DNA from: Rhizobium album
GTDB taxonomy: Bacteria; Pseudomonadota; Alphaproteobacteria; Rhizobiales; Rhizobiaceae
NCBI RefSeq assembly: GCF_003122325.1
Contig: NZ_QFBC01000001.1
Span: 744,001 to 808,000, forward strand
Direction of reading: 5' to 3'
Length of the DNA: 64,000 nt
This document shows positions 56,876 through 64,000 of the stretch, piece by piece. Both the position numbers and the translations under genes were made by a program. Below the pieces are notes generated by a model. That model was not told the DNA's origin and ran no database searches. It saw nothing but the letters and a program-made list of their open reading frames with translations. The first letter of the stretch is position 1; each line of letters begins with the position of its first letter.

Positions 56876-57475
56876 CTAGGCCGCCGCCTTGGGGGAGAGG
56901 CGTTCATAGTCGGCAAAACGCTCGCCGAATTCCTGCGCCCATGCGACGAGGACGGGATGGTCGCTTTCCCATTCGCCTGAAAACCTGAGACCCAGATAAC
57001 CGAGCAGCGCCGCCAGGGCGAAATGGCCGCCATGCAGGTCCTTGCCGATTTTCGGCGGGTTGGCTTCGAGGTGGTCGAGGCCGCGCTTGGCCTTGCCCCA
57101 TTGCCGGTCGAGCCAAGGCTGGTGAATGATCTCCGCCGGACGCTGCCGGCGTTCGTAGACCATGGCGAGCAGACAATCGGTGATGCCGTCGCACAATGCC
57201 TCCAGTACCTCGGCTTTCGTCCGTTCGGCATTCTTTTCCGGATACAGGCCGCCATCCGTCTTGCGGTTGAGAAACTGCATGATGGCGCGGCTGTCGAAGA
57301 TCGGGCCGTCCTCGCTCGAAAGCGTCGGTATCTTGCCGAGCGGATTGTTGGCGATCAGCCCGGCCGGATCGGCATTGGTGTCGATGACCGTTTCGGTAAG
57401 TTCGATCTCAAGGTAGCGCGCGGCAAGGCGCACTTTCGCGGAATAGGGAGAGGTGGGAGAGTAAAAGAGTTCCAT
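56876..57475 (-). CDS. Glutathione S-transferase
   Basis: A 199-residue GST: N-domain LFYSPTSPYSAKVRLAARYL with Ser/Cys-type active site (Ser-Pro-Tyr), NPLGKIPTL, and a helical C-domain. It resembles E. coli YibF-type members. Substrate unknown. Leftward and solitary; nineteen bases from the RNase T2 stop. Confidence 0.92.
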   Translation of the reverse strand: MELFYSPTSPYSAKVRLAARYLEIELTETVIDTNADPAGLIANNPLGKIPTLSSEDGPIFDSRAIMQFLNRKTDGGLYPEKNAERTKAEVLEALCDGITDCLLAMVYERRQRPAEIIHQPWLDRQWGKAKRGLDHLEANPPKIGKDLHGGHFALAALLGYLGLRFSGEWESDHPVLVAWAQEFGERFADYERLSPKAAA

Positions 57476-57494
57476 GGCAAATCCTCCGATGGTT

Positions 57495-58223
57495 TCAGGG
57501 TGCCGCCGGCAGGGTGACGGTATTTTTCCGGCAGCTTTGCCGGCCGGCGCCGGCGCAATCGCGAAATTTCAAATCCTTGGTGAAGCAGATGCGGATCTCA
57601 TCGAGTTGCCCGTCGTTGCAGGTGAGCGCGATCGCATCCTTGCCGAGACCGGCATTGGCGGCCGTCATTTTACGGACGATCTCGTCGCCGGATAGGCGCT
57701 TGCTCGTTTGCGGCCGGCGCAGATCGGCCGGAATGGACAGGCGGTTCCAGGCGGCGCGCAGCGTCTTGAAATAATCGGCCTGCGAAAGGCCGGAGCAGGT
57801 GCCGTGCTTGCGCCACTGGTGGCCGATCAGCCCCATGCTCGGCATGATGTCGAACAGGCTGCGCCCGAGACTGTCCGGCACGCGCTCCGGTTCGCGGCTG
57901 TCGCAGGATTCCGGATAACCGCGCTCATTCTGCGGCCAGAGGCCATGGACGATGAAGCCGTAATCCTTGTCGGTGCCGCATTGCTGGCGATTGCCGCTGC
58001 CTTCGTCGCTGGAACAATAGGTCGGCGACCAGGACAGAGCCAGAACGTAAAAATCGAAGCCGCCGGTCGAGGTCGGCACCGGTGCGGTATCGCGCTTTTC
58101 CGTCCGGCAATTCCCGCTGTCCTGGCATTCGTTGCGTTGCGGTGCCTGCTTGTCGCCGATGGCGAACCATGCGGCGGCGGCCATAAAGATCAGAAGGGCA
58201 CCAAGGCCGGAATAACGGCGCAT
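57495..58223 (-). CDS. Ribonuclease T2 family protein (RNase I-like)
   Basis: A 242-residue exported RNase. An N-terminal hydrophobic segment (LGALLIFMAAAAWFAI) is followed by the T2 core LALSWSPTYC. Catalytic box I is IVHGLWPQ (His93), box II is HQWRKHGTC (His135, Lys139, His140). The cleavage site is uncertain, so it could be periplasmic or anchored. It degrades RNA non-specifically. The ATG overlaps the stop of the upstream small exported protein, so the two are coupled. Confidence 0.93.
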   Translation of the reverse strand: MRRYSGLGALLIFMAAAAWFAIGDKQAPQRNECQDSGNCRTEKRDTAPVPTSTGGFDFYVLALSWSPTYCSSDEGSGNRQQCGTDKDYGFIVHGLWPQNERGYPESCDSREPERVPDSLGRSLFDIMPSMGLIGHQWRKHGTCSGLSQADYFKTLRAAWNRLSIPADLRRPQTSKRLSGDEIVRKMTAANAGLGKDAIALTCNDGQLDEIRICFTKDLKFRDCAGAGRQSCRKNTVTLPAAP

Positions 58224-58621
58224 CAACGCAGCGACTTGCAGGCCGCGCCATGGACATGCCAGCGGTCAAGGCCGCTGACGCAATATTCCACCGATGAGCC
58301 GATGCCGGCAAAGCCGAAGTTGCGTTCGATGAGATACCACAGCTTGCGGCGCACGCCGTCGCTGGTCACCACCGAGGCGCCGCAATAGCGCCGTTCAACG
58401 GGATATTGCTTTTCCATCCGTTCGATACGTCGCTCATGGATGTCTTCCACCGCCGTAATCGTCATGGGGTAGCCGATATAGCGGTGGCTGTAATGGTCGA
58501 AGCGGCTGACCACGGAGTTCACCACGCCGCTGGCCGCGCAGGATGGCGTCGAGGCCGCCTGGGCTGTGCCGGCGATTCCGGCGAGAAGCGCAGCGGCGGC
58601 AAAAATCAGGCGGCATGTCAT
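58223..58621 (-). CDS. Small exported protein with four cysteines, coupled to RNase T2
   Basis: A 132-residue protein with a clear signal peptide (LIFAAAALLAGIAGTAQAA). The mature part has four cysteines, in SCAASG, RYCGAS, YCVSG and AACKS, enough for two disulfides, and the motif DRWHVHGAACKSLR. I recognise no family. Its stop overlaps the start of the RNase T2 gene. Possible inhibitor, chaperone or cofactor of the RNase, by position only. Confidence 0.75.
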   Translation of the reverse strand: MTCRLIFAAAALLAGIAGTAQAASTPSCAASGVVNSVVSRFDHYSHRYIGYPMTITAVEDIHERRIERMEKQYPVERRYCGASVVTSDGVRRKLWYLIERNFGFAGIGSSVEYCVSGLDRWHVHGAACKSLR

Positions 58622-58715
58622 GATGGGAACTCCTCGGATACTGAATAACAGAATGTTGCCAAAGATGCCGGACGGTCAAGAGGGCGGTGTTGCCCCGGCC
58701 GTTGGCAGAGCCCCC

Positions 58716-59567
58716 TCAATTCTCCCCGCGCAGCCAGAAGGCGCGTTGCGACGCATAACGATCCTGGGCGAGCTTTTCCTTCAGCACCGGCAGCAGCGTG
58801 TGCAACTCGTCCTTCAGCGTATAGGGCGGGTTGACGACGATCAGGCCGGAGCCGTTGAGGCCAGTGGTTTCGCGGTCGCTTTTCACCGTCAGTTCGGTGC
58901 AGAGCATCTTCCTGATCTCCAGCGCCTTCAGCGCCTCGTGGAAATCGGCGATCGGCGCGCCTTTCTTCATCGGATACCACAGGCAATAGGTGCCGGTGGA
59001 AAAACGCCGGTAGGCCTTGGCGAGACCGTCGACCAGTTGCTCGTAGTCGTCGGGTTTTTCGAAAGGCGGGTCGACGAGGACGATGCCGCGCTTTTCCTTC
59101 GGCGGCAGATGGGCGCCGAGCGTCAGCCAGCCGTCGAGTTCGGTGACGCGCACCTGGAAATCGCCCTCGAACAACCGGCTGAGGGCGGAAAAATCCTCCG
59201 GGTGCAGCTCGATGGCCGAAAGCCGGTCCTGTGGGCGGAACAGCATGCGCGCAAGCTTCGGCGAGCCCGGATAACGCCGCACCCCGCCTTCGGGATTGAG
59301 GTCGCGCACGGCGGAGAGATAGGGTTCGAGCAGGGCCGCCGCCGCTTCCGGCAGGTCCGCATCGATCAGGCGGCCGATGCCCTCCTGCCATTCGCCGGTC
59401 TTCTGCGCCTCCTCCGAGGTCAGGTCGTAGAGGCCGATGCCGGCGTGCGTGTCGAGAACCCGGAAGGCGCCCTCCTTCTGTTGCGCGTAGCGGATCAGCC
59501 GCGCCAGGACCGCATGCTTGAGGACGTCGGCAAAATTGCCCGCGTGATAGATGTGCCGGTAGTTCAT
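58716..59567 (-). CDS. rlmJ: 23S rRNA (adenine2030-N6)-methyltransferase
   Basis: A 283-residue YhiR/RlmJ homologue starting MNYRHIYHAGNFADVLKHAV. The catalytic DPPF (VLVDPPFEKPDDYEQ) and VNPPYTL motifs and the SAM-binding DTHAGIG are present. The frame runs on upstream into antisense of the oxidoreductase gene; MNYRHIYH is the family start. Divergent from the molybdopterin oxidoreductase gene. Confidence 0.94.
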   Translation of the reverse strand: MNYRHIYHAGNFADVLKHAVLARLIRYAQQKEGAFRVLDTHAGIGLYDLTSEEAQKTGEWQEGIGRLIDADLPEAAAALLEPYLSAVRDLNPEGGVRRYPGSPKLARMLFRPQDRLSAIELHPEDFSALSRLFEGDFQVRVTELDGWLTLGAHLPPKEKRGIVLVDPPFEKPDDYEQLVDGLAKAYRRFSTGTYCLWYPMKKGAPIADFHEALKALEIRKMLCTELTVKSDRETTGLNGSGLIVVNPPYTLKDELHTLLPVLKEKLAQDRYASQRAFWLRGEN

Positions 59568-59651
59568 GGACGTTCCTGTGAGGGCAATGAAAATTGGCGG
59601 CCGGCCGGTTTTGGCCTTTTGGCACCTTGCCTCTTGCAATATAGAAATGAC

Positions 59652-61778
59652 ATGAACATTGCGACCCCCATTCACGCCAAATCCCGCATCGGCCATACGG
59701 CCTGTCCGCACGACTGTCCCTCCACCTGCGCGCTGGACATCGAGATCAGCGCTGAAGGGCGGATGGGCAGGGTCCGCGGCGCCGAAGACAACAGCTACAC
59801 CGCCGGCGTCATCTGCGCCAAGGTGGCGCGCTACGCCGAGCGTCTCTACCATCCCGACCGGCTGATGATGCCGAAGCGCCGCAAGGGCGCCAAGGGAGCG
59901 GGCAGCTGGCAGGAGATCGGCTGGCAGGATGCGCTCGACGAAATCGCCGACGCCTTCGTCAAGGCGGAAGCCAAACACGGCAGCGAGGCGGTCTGGCCCT
60001 ATTATTACGCCGGAACCATGGGGCTGGTGCAGCGCGATTCCATCGAGCGGCTGCGGCATGCCAAGAAATATTCCGGCTTTTTCGACACGATCTGCGTCAA
60101 TATGGCGTGGACCGGCTTCACCATGGCGACCGGCGCGTTGCGCGGCCCCGATCCGCGCGAGATGGCGAAGTCGGATTGCGTGGTGATCTGGGGCACCAAT
60201 GCGGTCGTCACCCAGGTCAATGTCATGACCCATGCGATCCGCGCCCGCAAGGAACGGGGCGCAAAGATCGTCGTCATCGACATCTACGACAACCCGACGA
60301 TGAAGCAGGCGGACCTGGCGCTGGTCGTCAGGCCCGGCACCGATGCGGCGCTCGCCTGCGCCGCCATGCACATCGCCTTCCGCGACGGGTATGCCGACCG
60401 CGCCTACATGGAAAAATATGCCGACGATCCGGCCGGCCTGGAAGAACATCTGAAAACCCGCACGCCGGAATGGGCGGCCGCCATCACCGGGCTTTCGGTC
60501 GAAGAGATCGAGACCTTCGGCCGGCTGATCGGCGAGACGAAAAGGAGCTTCCTGCGGCTCGGCTACGGTTTTACCCGCCAGCGCAACGGCTCGGTCGCCA
60601 TGCATGCGGCGGCTTCGATCGCCACCGTACTCGGCTCCTGGCAATATGAAGGCGGCGGCGCCTTCCACTCCAACAGCGGCATCTTCAAGTTCGACAATTC
60701 CGAACTCGTCGGCTCGCGCATGCGCGACCGGGAGATCCGGGTGCTCGACCAGTCGCAGATCGGCCGCATCCTGACCGGCGACGCCGAGGCGCTGCGCCAT
60801 CGCGGCCCGGTGACGGCGATGCTGATCCAGAACACCAACCCGGCCTGCGTCATGCCGGAACAGCGGCTCGTCCGCCAGGGTTTCATGCGCGACGACCTTT
60901 TCGTCGCCGTGCACGAGCATTTCATGACCGATACCGCCGACCTTGCCGACATCGTGCTGCCGGCGACGATGTTCGTGGAACATGACGACATCTATCGCGG
61001 CGGCGGCCAGAGCCACATCCTGCTCGGCCCGAAGCTGGTGGAGCCGCCGGAAACGGTGCGCACCAACCTGTTCGTCATCGAGGAACTGGCCAAGCGCCTC
61101 GGCGTCGACGACCGCCCCGGCTTCGGCCTGACGGAACGCGAGATCATCGATCGCATGCTGACGTCAAGCGGCCGGCCGGGCTTCGATTACCTTGCCGACA
61201 ACAAGTGGCTCGATGCCGGCATCTCCTTCGAAGAGGCGCATTACCTCGACGGCTTCAATTTTCCGGACAGGAAATTCCGCTTCCGCCCCGACTGGGTCAA
61301 CACGCCGGCGGCGACCCGCCCGCCGCGCTCCCTCGGCACGCTCGGCCCCTACGAGGCGCTGCCGGAATTCCCCGACCATGTCGAACTGATCGAACTGACG
61401 GACGAGGAACATCCGTTCCGCCTCGCCACTTCGCCGGCGCGCAATTTTCTGAATTCGAGTTTTACCGAGACAAAAACCTCGATCCAGAAGGAAGGCCGGC
61501 CGGAAGTGCTGGTCAATCCTGCCGATGCCGAAGCGAAGGGCATCGCAAGCGGCGACATCGTTACGCTCGGCAACCGCCGTGGCAGCGTGCGGCTGCATGC
61601 CAAGGTTTCCGATACCGTCAAGCCTGGCCTCTTGATCGCCGAAGGCATCTGGCCGAACAAGAAACATCTGGATGGCGAGGGCATCAACGTGCTGACCGGC
61701 GCCGACCAGGTGGCGCCTTACGGCGGAGCGGCGGTGCACGACAACAAGGTATGGATGGTCAGGGACGCCGCCGGATGA
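59652..61778 (+). CDS. Molybdopterin oxidoreductase family protein (cytoplasmic, Fe4S4)
   Basis: A 708-residue DMSO-reductase family enzyme. The N-terminal [4Fe-4S] site is C18-x3-C22-x3-C26 (CPHDCPSTCALD) plus a later Cys in VICAKVARY. The bis-MGD domains run to the end (NRRGSVRLHAKVS, QVAPYGGAAVHD). No twin-arginine signal is present, so it is cytoplasmic. Substrate unknown; similar proteins are annotated loosely as oxidoreductases. Its stop overlaps the NudK-like gene (ATGA). The long frame upstream is antisense rlmJ. Confidence 0.9.
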   Translation: MNIATPIHAKSRIGHTACPHDCPSTCALDIEISAEGRMGRVRGAEDNSYTAGVICAKVARYAERLYHPDRLMMPKRRKGAKGAGSWQEIGWQDALDEIADAFVKAEAKHGSEAVWPYYYAGTMGLVQRDSIERLRHAKKYSGFFDTICVNMAWTGFTMATGALRGPDPREMAKSDCVVIWGTNAVVTQVNVMTHAIRARKERGAKIVVIDIYDNPTMKQADLALVVRPGTDAALACAAMHIAFRDGYADRAYMEKYADDPAGLEEHLKTRTPEWAAAITGLSVEEIETFGRLIGETKRSFLRLGYGFTRQRNGSVAMHAAASIATVLGSWQYEGGGAFHSNSGIFKFDNSELVGSRMRDREIRVLDQSQIGRILTGDAEALRHRGPVTAMLIQNTNPACVMPEQRLVRQGFMRDDLFVAVHEHFMTDTADLADIVLPATMFVEHDDIYRGGGQSHILLGPKLVEPPETVRTNLFVIEELAKRLGVDDRPGFGLTEREIIDRMLTSSGRPGFDYLADNKWLDAGISFEEAHYLDGFNFPDRKFRFRPDWVNTPAATRPPRSLGTLGPYEALPEFPDHVELIELTDEEHPFRLATSPARNFLNSSFTETKTSIQKEGRPEVLVNPADAEAKGIASGDIVTLGNRRGSVRLHAKVSDTVKPGLLIAEGIWPNKKHLDGEGINVLTGADQVAPYGGAAVHDNKVWMVRDAAG

Positions 61779-62380
61779 CGAAGTTCAAGGACGTGAAGAT
61801 CGACATCGTCAAGGACGAGACGCTGTCGAAGAACTGGTATCACCTGCGCAACGTCACCTTCGACTATACCGGATCGGACGGCAAGACCGTGCGCCTGAAG
61901 CGTGAGGTCTACGACCGCGGCAACGGCGCCACCATCCTGCTTTACGATCCGAAACGGCAATCGGTGATTGTGGTGCGGCAGTTCCGCATGCCGGCGTTTC
62001 TCAACGAAAGCTCCGGCTGGCTGATCGAGACGCCCGCCGGCCTGCTCGACGGCGACAATCCCGCCGACGCCATCCGCCGCGAGGTGATGGAGGAGACGGG
62101 CTACATCGTCCGCGAGGTGCGGCCGCTGTTTCAAAGCTTCATGTCGCCGGGCGCGGTGACGGAGATCATCCATTTCTTCGTGGCGCTGATCGACGTCACC
62201 GAGAAAGCCGGCGACGGCGGTGGACTGATCGACGAATACGAGGATATCGAGGTGATGGAACTCGGCCTCGACGACGCCATGGCGATGATCGAGCGTGGCG
62301 AGATCTGCGACGCCAAGACGATCATGATGCTGCAATGGGCGGCACTCAATCGCGGCAAGCTTGCCGCAACCGGCGCGTGA
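61775..62380 (+). CDS. nudK: NudK-type Nudix hydrolase (GDP-mannose pyrophosphatase-like)
   Basis: A 201-residue Nudix enzyme. The Nudix box is AGLLDGDNPADAIRREVMEE, with a slightly variant first half as in E. coli NudK, and the flanking MSPGAVTEIIHFF matches NudK (MSPGGVTELIHFF). NudK hydrolyses GDP-mannose and related sugar nucleotides. The ATG overlaps the oxidoreductase stop, implying translational coupling. It ends one base before the omptin stop, convergent. Confidence 0.88.
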   Translation: MTKFKDVKIDIVKDETLSKNWYHLRNVTFDYTGSDGKTVRLKREVYDRGNGATILLYDPKRQSVIVVRQFRMPAFLNESSGWLIETPAGLLDGDNPADAIRREVMEETGYIVREVRPLFQSFMSPGAVTEIIHFFVALIDVTEKAGDGGGLIDEYEDIEVMELGLDDAMAMIERGEICDAKTIMMLQWAALNRGKLAATGA

Positions 62381-63322
62381 TCAGAACGAACCCCGGATGC
62401 CGGTGCCGATATAGACCGCGGCAAAACTTCCGGCGGCGCTGTCCTTGTAGGTGGTAGTCTCGCCGGAGACCGTGTTGTTCATCTTGATGTTGCCCTTGCG
62501 GAAATCCGTGGTTTCGAAGGAGCCGTCGAGATAAAGCGAGATGCCCTGCGTCAGCTTGTATTCGACACCCGCCTTGCCGCCGAACATGGCAGAGACGGCC
62601 AGTTCGTCCTTGAAGCGCAGGTCGCGCATCCAGTGGTCGTCGACATCCTTTGCCTTGATGGTGGCGCCGGCTTCCAGCGCGCCTGTCAGCCGCCAGCGGC
62701 CGAGGTCCTGCGAACCGTTCAGCGTCGCGTAGAGAACCGGGATCTTCTGCTGGTAGCTGATGCCGCGTTCGTCCTTGGAGAAGGAGCCGATCGTGTCGCG
62801 CGGGGCATCGACGCTGTAGATGAAATTGCCGCCATAGGCGCTCCATTTCACATCGGTGTAACGGCCGCCCAGGCCGAAATTGAGGTTCTGGATATGGTCG
62901 CCGAACAGGCGCCGGCTGATCTCGATGCTGCCGGTGTAATAGTGGTCCAGCCGGTTGTCGTCATGGACCGAGCGGTCGCTCCAGCCGCCTTTCGACGTGT
63001 TGGCATAGAAGGGCCAGACCCAGTCGTAGTCGGTCATCTGGCCGTCGCCGTCGATACCGACCTTGCCCTCGGCCCTGACCGTCCAACCGCCGCCCACCTC
63101 GACGTCCAGCGCGCCGCGCAGCACCTTGACGCCGCGGGATTCCCAATCGAGATGGCTGATCTTCATGCCGTCGGAATGAACCGTTTCCGTGGCATAAAGA
63201 TTGGCAAGGCCGACGCCGATCGAACCCGAGACCGTTTCGTCCCCGGCAAGCGCGGGAAGGGCCGGCGCCAGGGCGACCGAGGTCAGGCAAGCCAGCAACG
63301 CCGGGGACCGGAAGAAGACCAT
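62381..63322 (-). CDS. Omptin family outer-membrane protease
   Basis: A 313-residue outer-membrane beta-barrel protease. Signal peptide ends ALAPALPALAG. Catalytic pairs match OmpT: Asp98-x-Asp100 in TDYDWVW and Asp228-x-His230 in DVDDHW. Long sections align (LNFGLGGRYTDVKWSAYGGN, DTIGSFSKDERGISYQQKIP), and it ends in Phe as barrels do. Omptins cleave between basic residues, including antimicrobial peptides, and need LPS. Flanked upstream by a long 9-bp inverted repeat. Confidence 0.92.
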   Translation of the reverse strand: MVFFRSPALLACLTSVALAPALPALAGDETVSGSIGVGLANLYATETVHSDGMKISHLDWESRGVKVLRGALDVEVGGGWTVRAEGKVGIDGDGQMTDYDWVWPFYANTSKGGWSDRSVHDDNRLDHYYTGSIEISRRLFGDHIQNLNFGLGGRYTDVKWSAYGGNFIYSVDAPRDTIGSFSKDERGISYQQKIPVLYATLNGSQDLGRWRLTGALEAGATIKAKDVDDHWMRDLRFKDELAVSAMFGGKAGVEYKLTQGISLYLDGSFETTDFRKGNIKMNNTVSGETTTYKDSAAGSFAAVYIGTGIRGSF

Positions 63323-63330
63323 GATGAAAC

Positions 63331-63393
63331 CTCGCAGAACGACGATCGGATTGCGTCAAGCGCAAAAAGGCGATGCGGAACAATTTCTGCGAG
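63331..63393. promoter_or_regulatory. 9-bp inverted repeat spanning the omptin promoter
   Basis: CTCGCAGAA (63331-63339) and TTCTGCGAG (63385-63393) are exact inverted copies with 45 bases between, within the 101-base gap upstream of the omptin gene. A leftward TTGACG (complement of 63354-63359) lies between them. Could be a pair of half-sites for looping or a long hairpin. Confidence 0.5.
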
Positions 63394-63423
63394 TTTGGTA
63401 AATTTTCGGTGTATGCGGCGGTG

Positions 63424-64000
63424 TCAGCCGATGCTGACCAGCGTGCCCGTTTCATCGCTGGCCACGGGGCCGGTAAACACGGCGCGGCCATCACGCATCG
63501 ACACCTTGCCTTCGGCCAAGAGTTTCAGCGCCAGCGGATAGGTCTTGTGTTCCACGGTCAGGACCCGGGCAGCCAGGGTGTCGGCGCTGTCGGTCGGCAG
63601 CACGGGTACGACGGCCTGGGCGATGATCGGGCCTTCGTCCATGCCTTCGGTGACGAAATGCACGGTGCAGCCGGCCACCCGAACGCCGGCATCGATTGCC
63701 CGCTGGTGGGTGTGCAGGCCGGCAAACAGCGGCAACAGCGACGGATGGATGTTGATCATCCGCCCTTCGTAGCGATTGATGAACGTGGCGGTCAAAAGCC
63801 GCATATAGCCGGCGAGGCAGAGGATATCGGGCGAAAGCGTGTCCAGTGCCGCAAAGATTGCCGCCTCATGCGCTTCCTTGCTGTCAAAGTCCTTGCGCAC
63901 GAAGGTGAAGGTAGCGATGCCGAGCGCCTCCGCTTTGGCAATGCCACCGGCATCGGCCTTGTCGGAGATGACGCCGACGATTTCAGCGGGGAAGTCCGGC
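63424..64000 (-). CDS. purN: Phosphoribosylglycinamide formyltransferase, N-terminus outside the window
   Basis: The 3' 577 bases of the gene are present; the frame is open to the window edge, so it lacks the first 25 or so residues. Visible: PAEIVGVISDKADAGGIAKA, LAGYMRLLTATFI, INIHPSLLPLFAG with the catalytic Asn/His, GCTVHFVTEGMDEGPII with the catalytic Asp. Transfers a formyl group from 10-formyl-THF to GAR in purine synthesis. Upstream purM is expected beyond the window. Confidence 0.95.
   Translation of the reverse strand, partial: PDFPAEIVGVISDKADAGGIAKAEALGIATFTFVRKDFDSKEAHEAAIFAALDTLSPDILCLAGYMRLLTATFINRYEGRMINIHPSLLPLFAGLHTHQRAIDAGVRVAGCTVHFVTEGMDEGPIIAQAVVPVLPTDSADTLAARVLTVEHKTYPLALKLLAEGKVSMRDGRAVFTGPVASDETGTLVSIG

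Noticed and set aside
58566-59651. Upstream extension of the molybdopterin oxidoreductase
   Set aside because: Antisense of rlmJ. The Fe-S motif begins right after the ATG at 59652.

Overview
This is a 64-kb stretch of high-GC chromosome from an alphaproteobacterium, almost certainly a member of the Rhizobiaceae (Rhizobium, Agrobacterium, Ensifer and relatives). The evidence is the gene order and protein style: rpsF-rpsR-DUF2232-rplI-dnaB-alr-radA-cvpA-purF, fabD-fabG-acpP-fabF-mltG-yicC-gmk, and lptF-lptG-lptD-surA-pdxA-rsmA in the arrangement I know from rhizobia, together with a Gal-type galactose dehydrogenase and a RopB/Omp25-like barrel. The genus cannot be fixed from this window. The region is core chromosome. 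I saw no insertion sequence, prophage, CRISPR array, rRNA or convincing tRNA gene.

Layout. 1-7.5 kb: a partial LysM/Ig-like envelope protein, a LOG-family nucleotide hydrolase, RarD-like transporter, citramalate synthase, proline iminopeptidase, two tandem GFA proteins, and a vapB antitoxin followed by what looks like a 22-codon stump of its vapC toxin. 7.5-15 kb: cysS, an SDR, purF, cvpA, radA and alr, all leftward. 15-17 kb: a rightward araC-azlC-azlD cassette sits between alr and dnaB and carries the same 21-bp motif in front of araC and in front of azlC. 17-21.5 kb: dnaB and the rplI/DUF2232/rpsR/rpsF ribosomal operon with a long leader. 21.7-29.5 kb: an aldo/keto reductase, then the rightward fatty-acid cluster leading into mltG, yicC and gmk. 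29.5-38 kb: leftward outer-membrane biogenesis operon (lptF, lptG, lptD, surA-like) merging into pdxA and rsmA, with a PAP2 phosphatase upstream.

38-49.5 kb: pepA-holC, galactose dehydrogenase, a polysaccharide deacetylase lipoprotein, an ABC-F protein, a small membrane protein translationally coupled to a histidine-rich chemotaxis receptor, a GGDEF protein, DinB, GST and ndk. 49.5-56 kb: a lipoprotein and CGNR zinc-finger regulator divergent from a lone LivH-type permease, with a perfect 30-bp palindrome between them, then moaE-moaD-pgsA-uvrC and a pteridine-reductase-like SDR. 56-64 kb: a surface beta-barrel, GST, RNase T2 with a small cysteine-containing secreted partner, rlmJ, a cytoplasmic molybdopterin oxidoreductase coupled to a NudK-type Nudix hydrolase, an omptin protease and the 3' part of purN.

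Most genes are housekeeping. The points I consider most worth following are the CGNR/permease palindrome, the repeated araC-azlCD operator, the vapB orphan with vapC remnant, the Nudix-molybdoenzyme coupling, and the histidine-rich receptor with its coupled small protein. All positions and motif matches were read by eye from the sequence. No database search was run.
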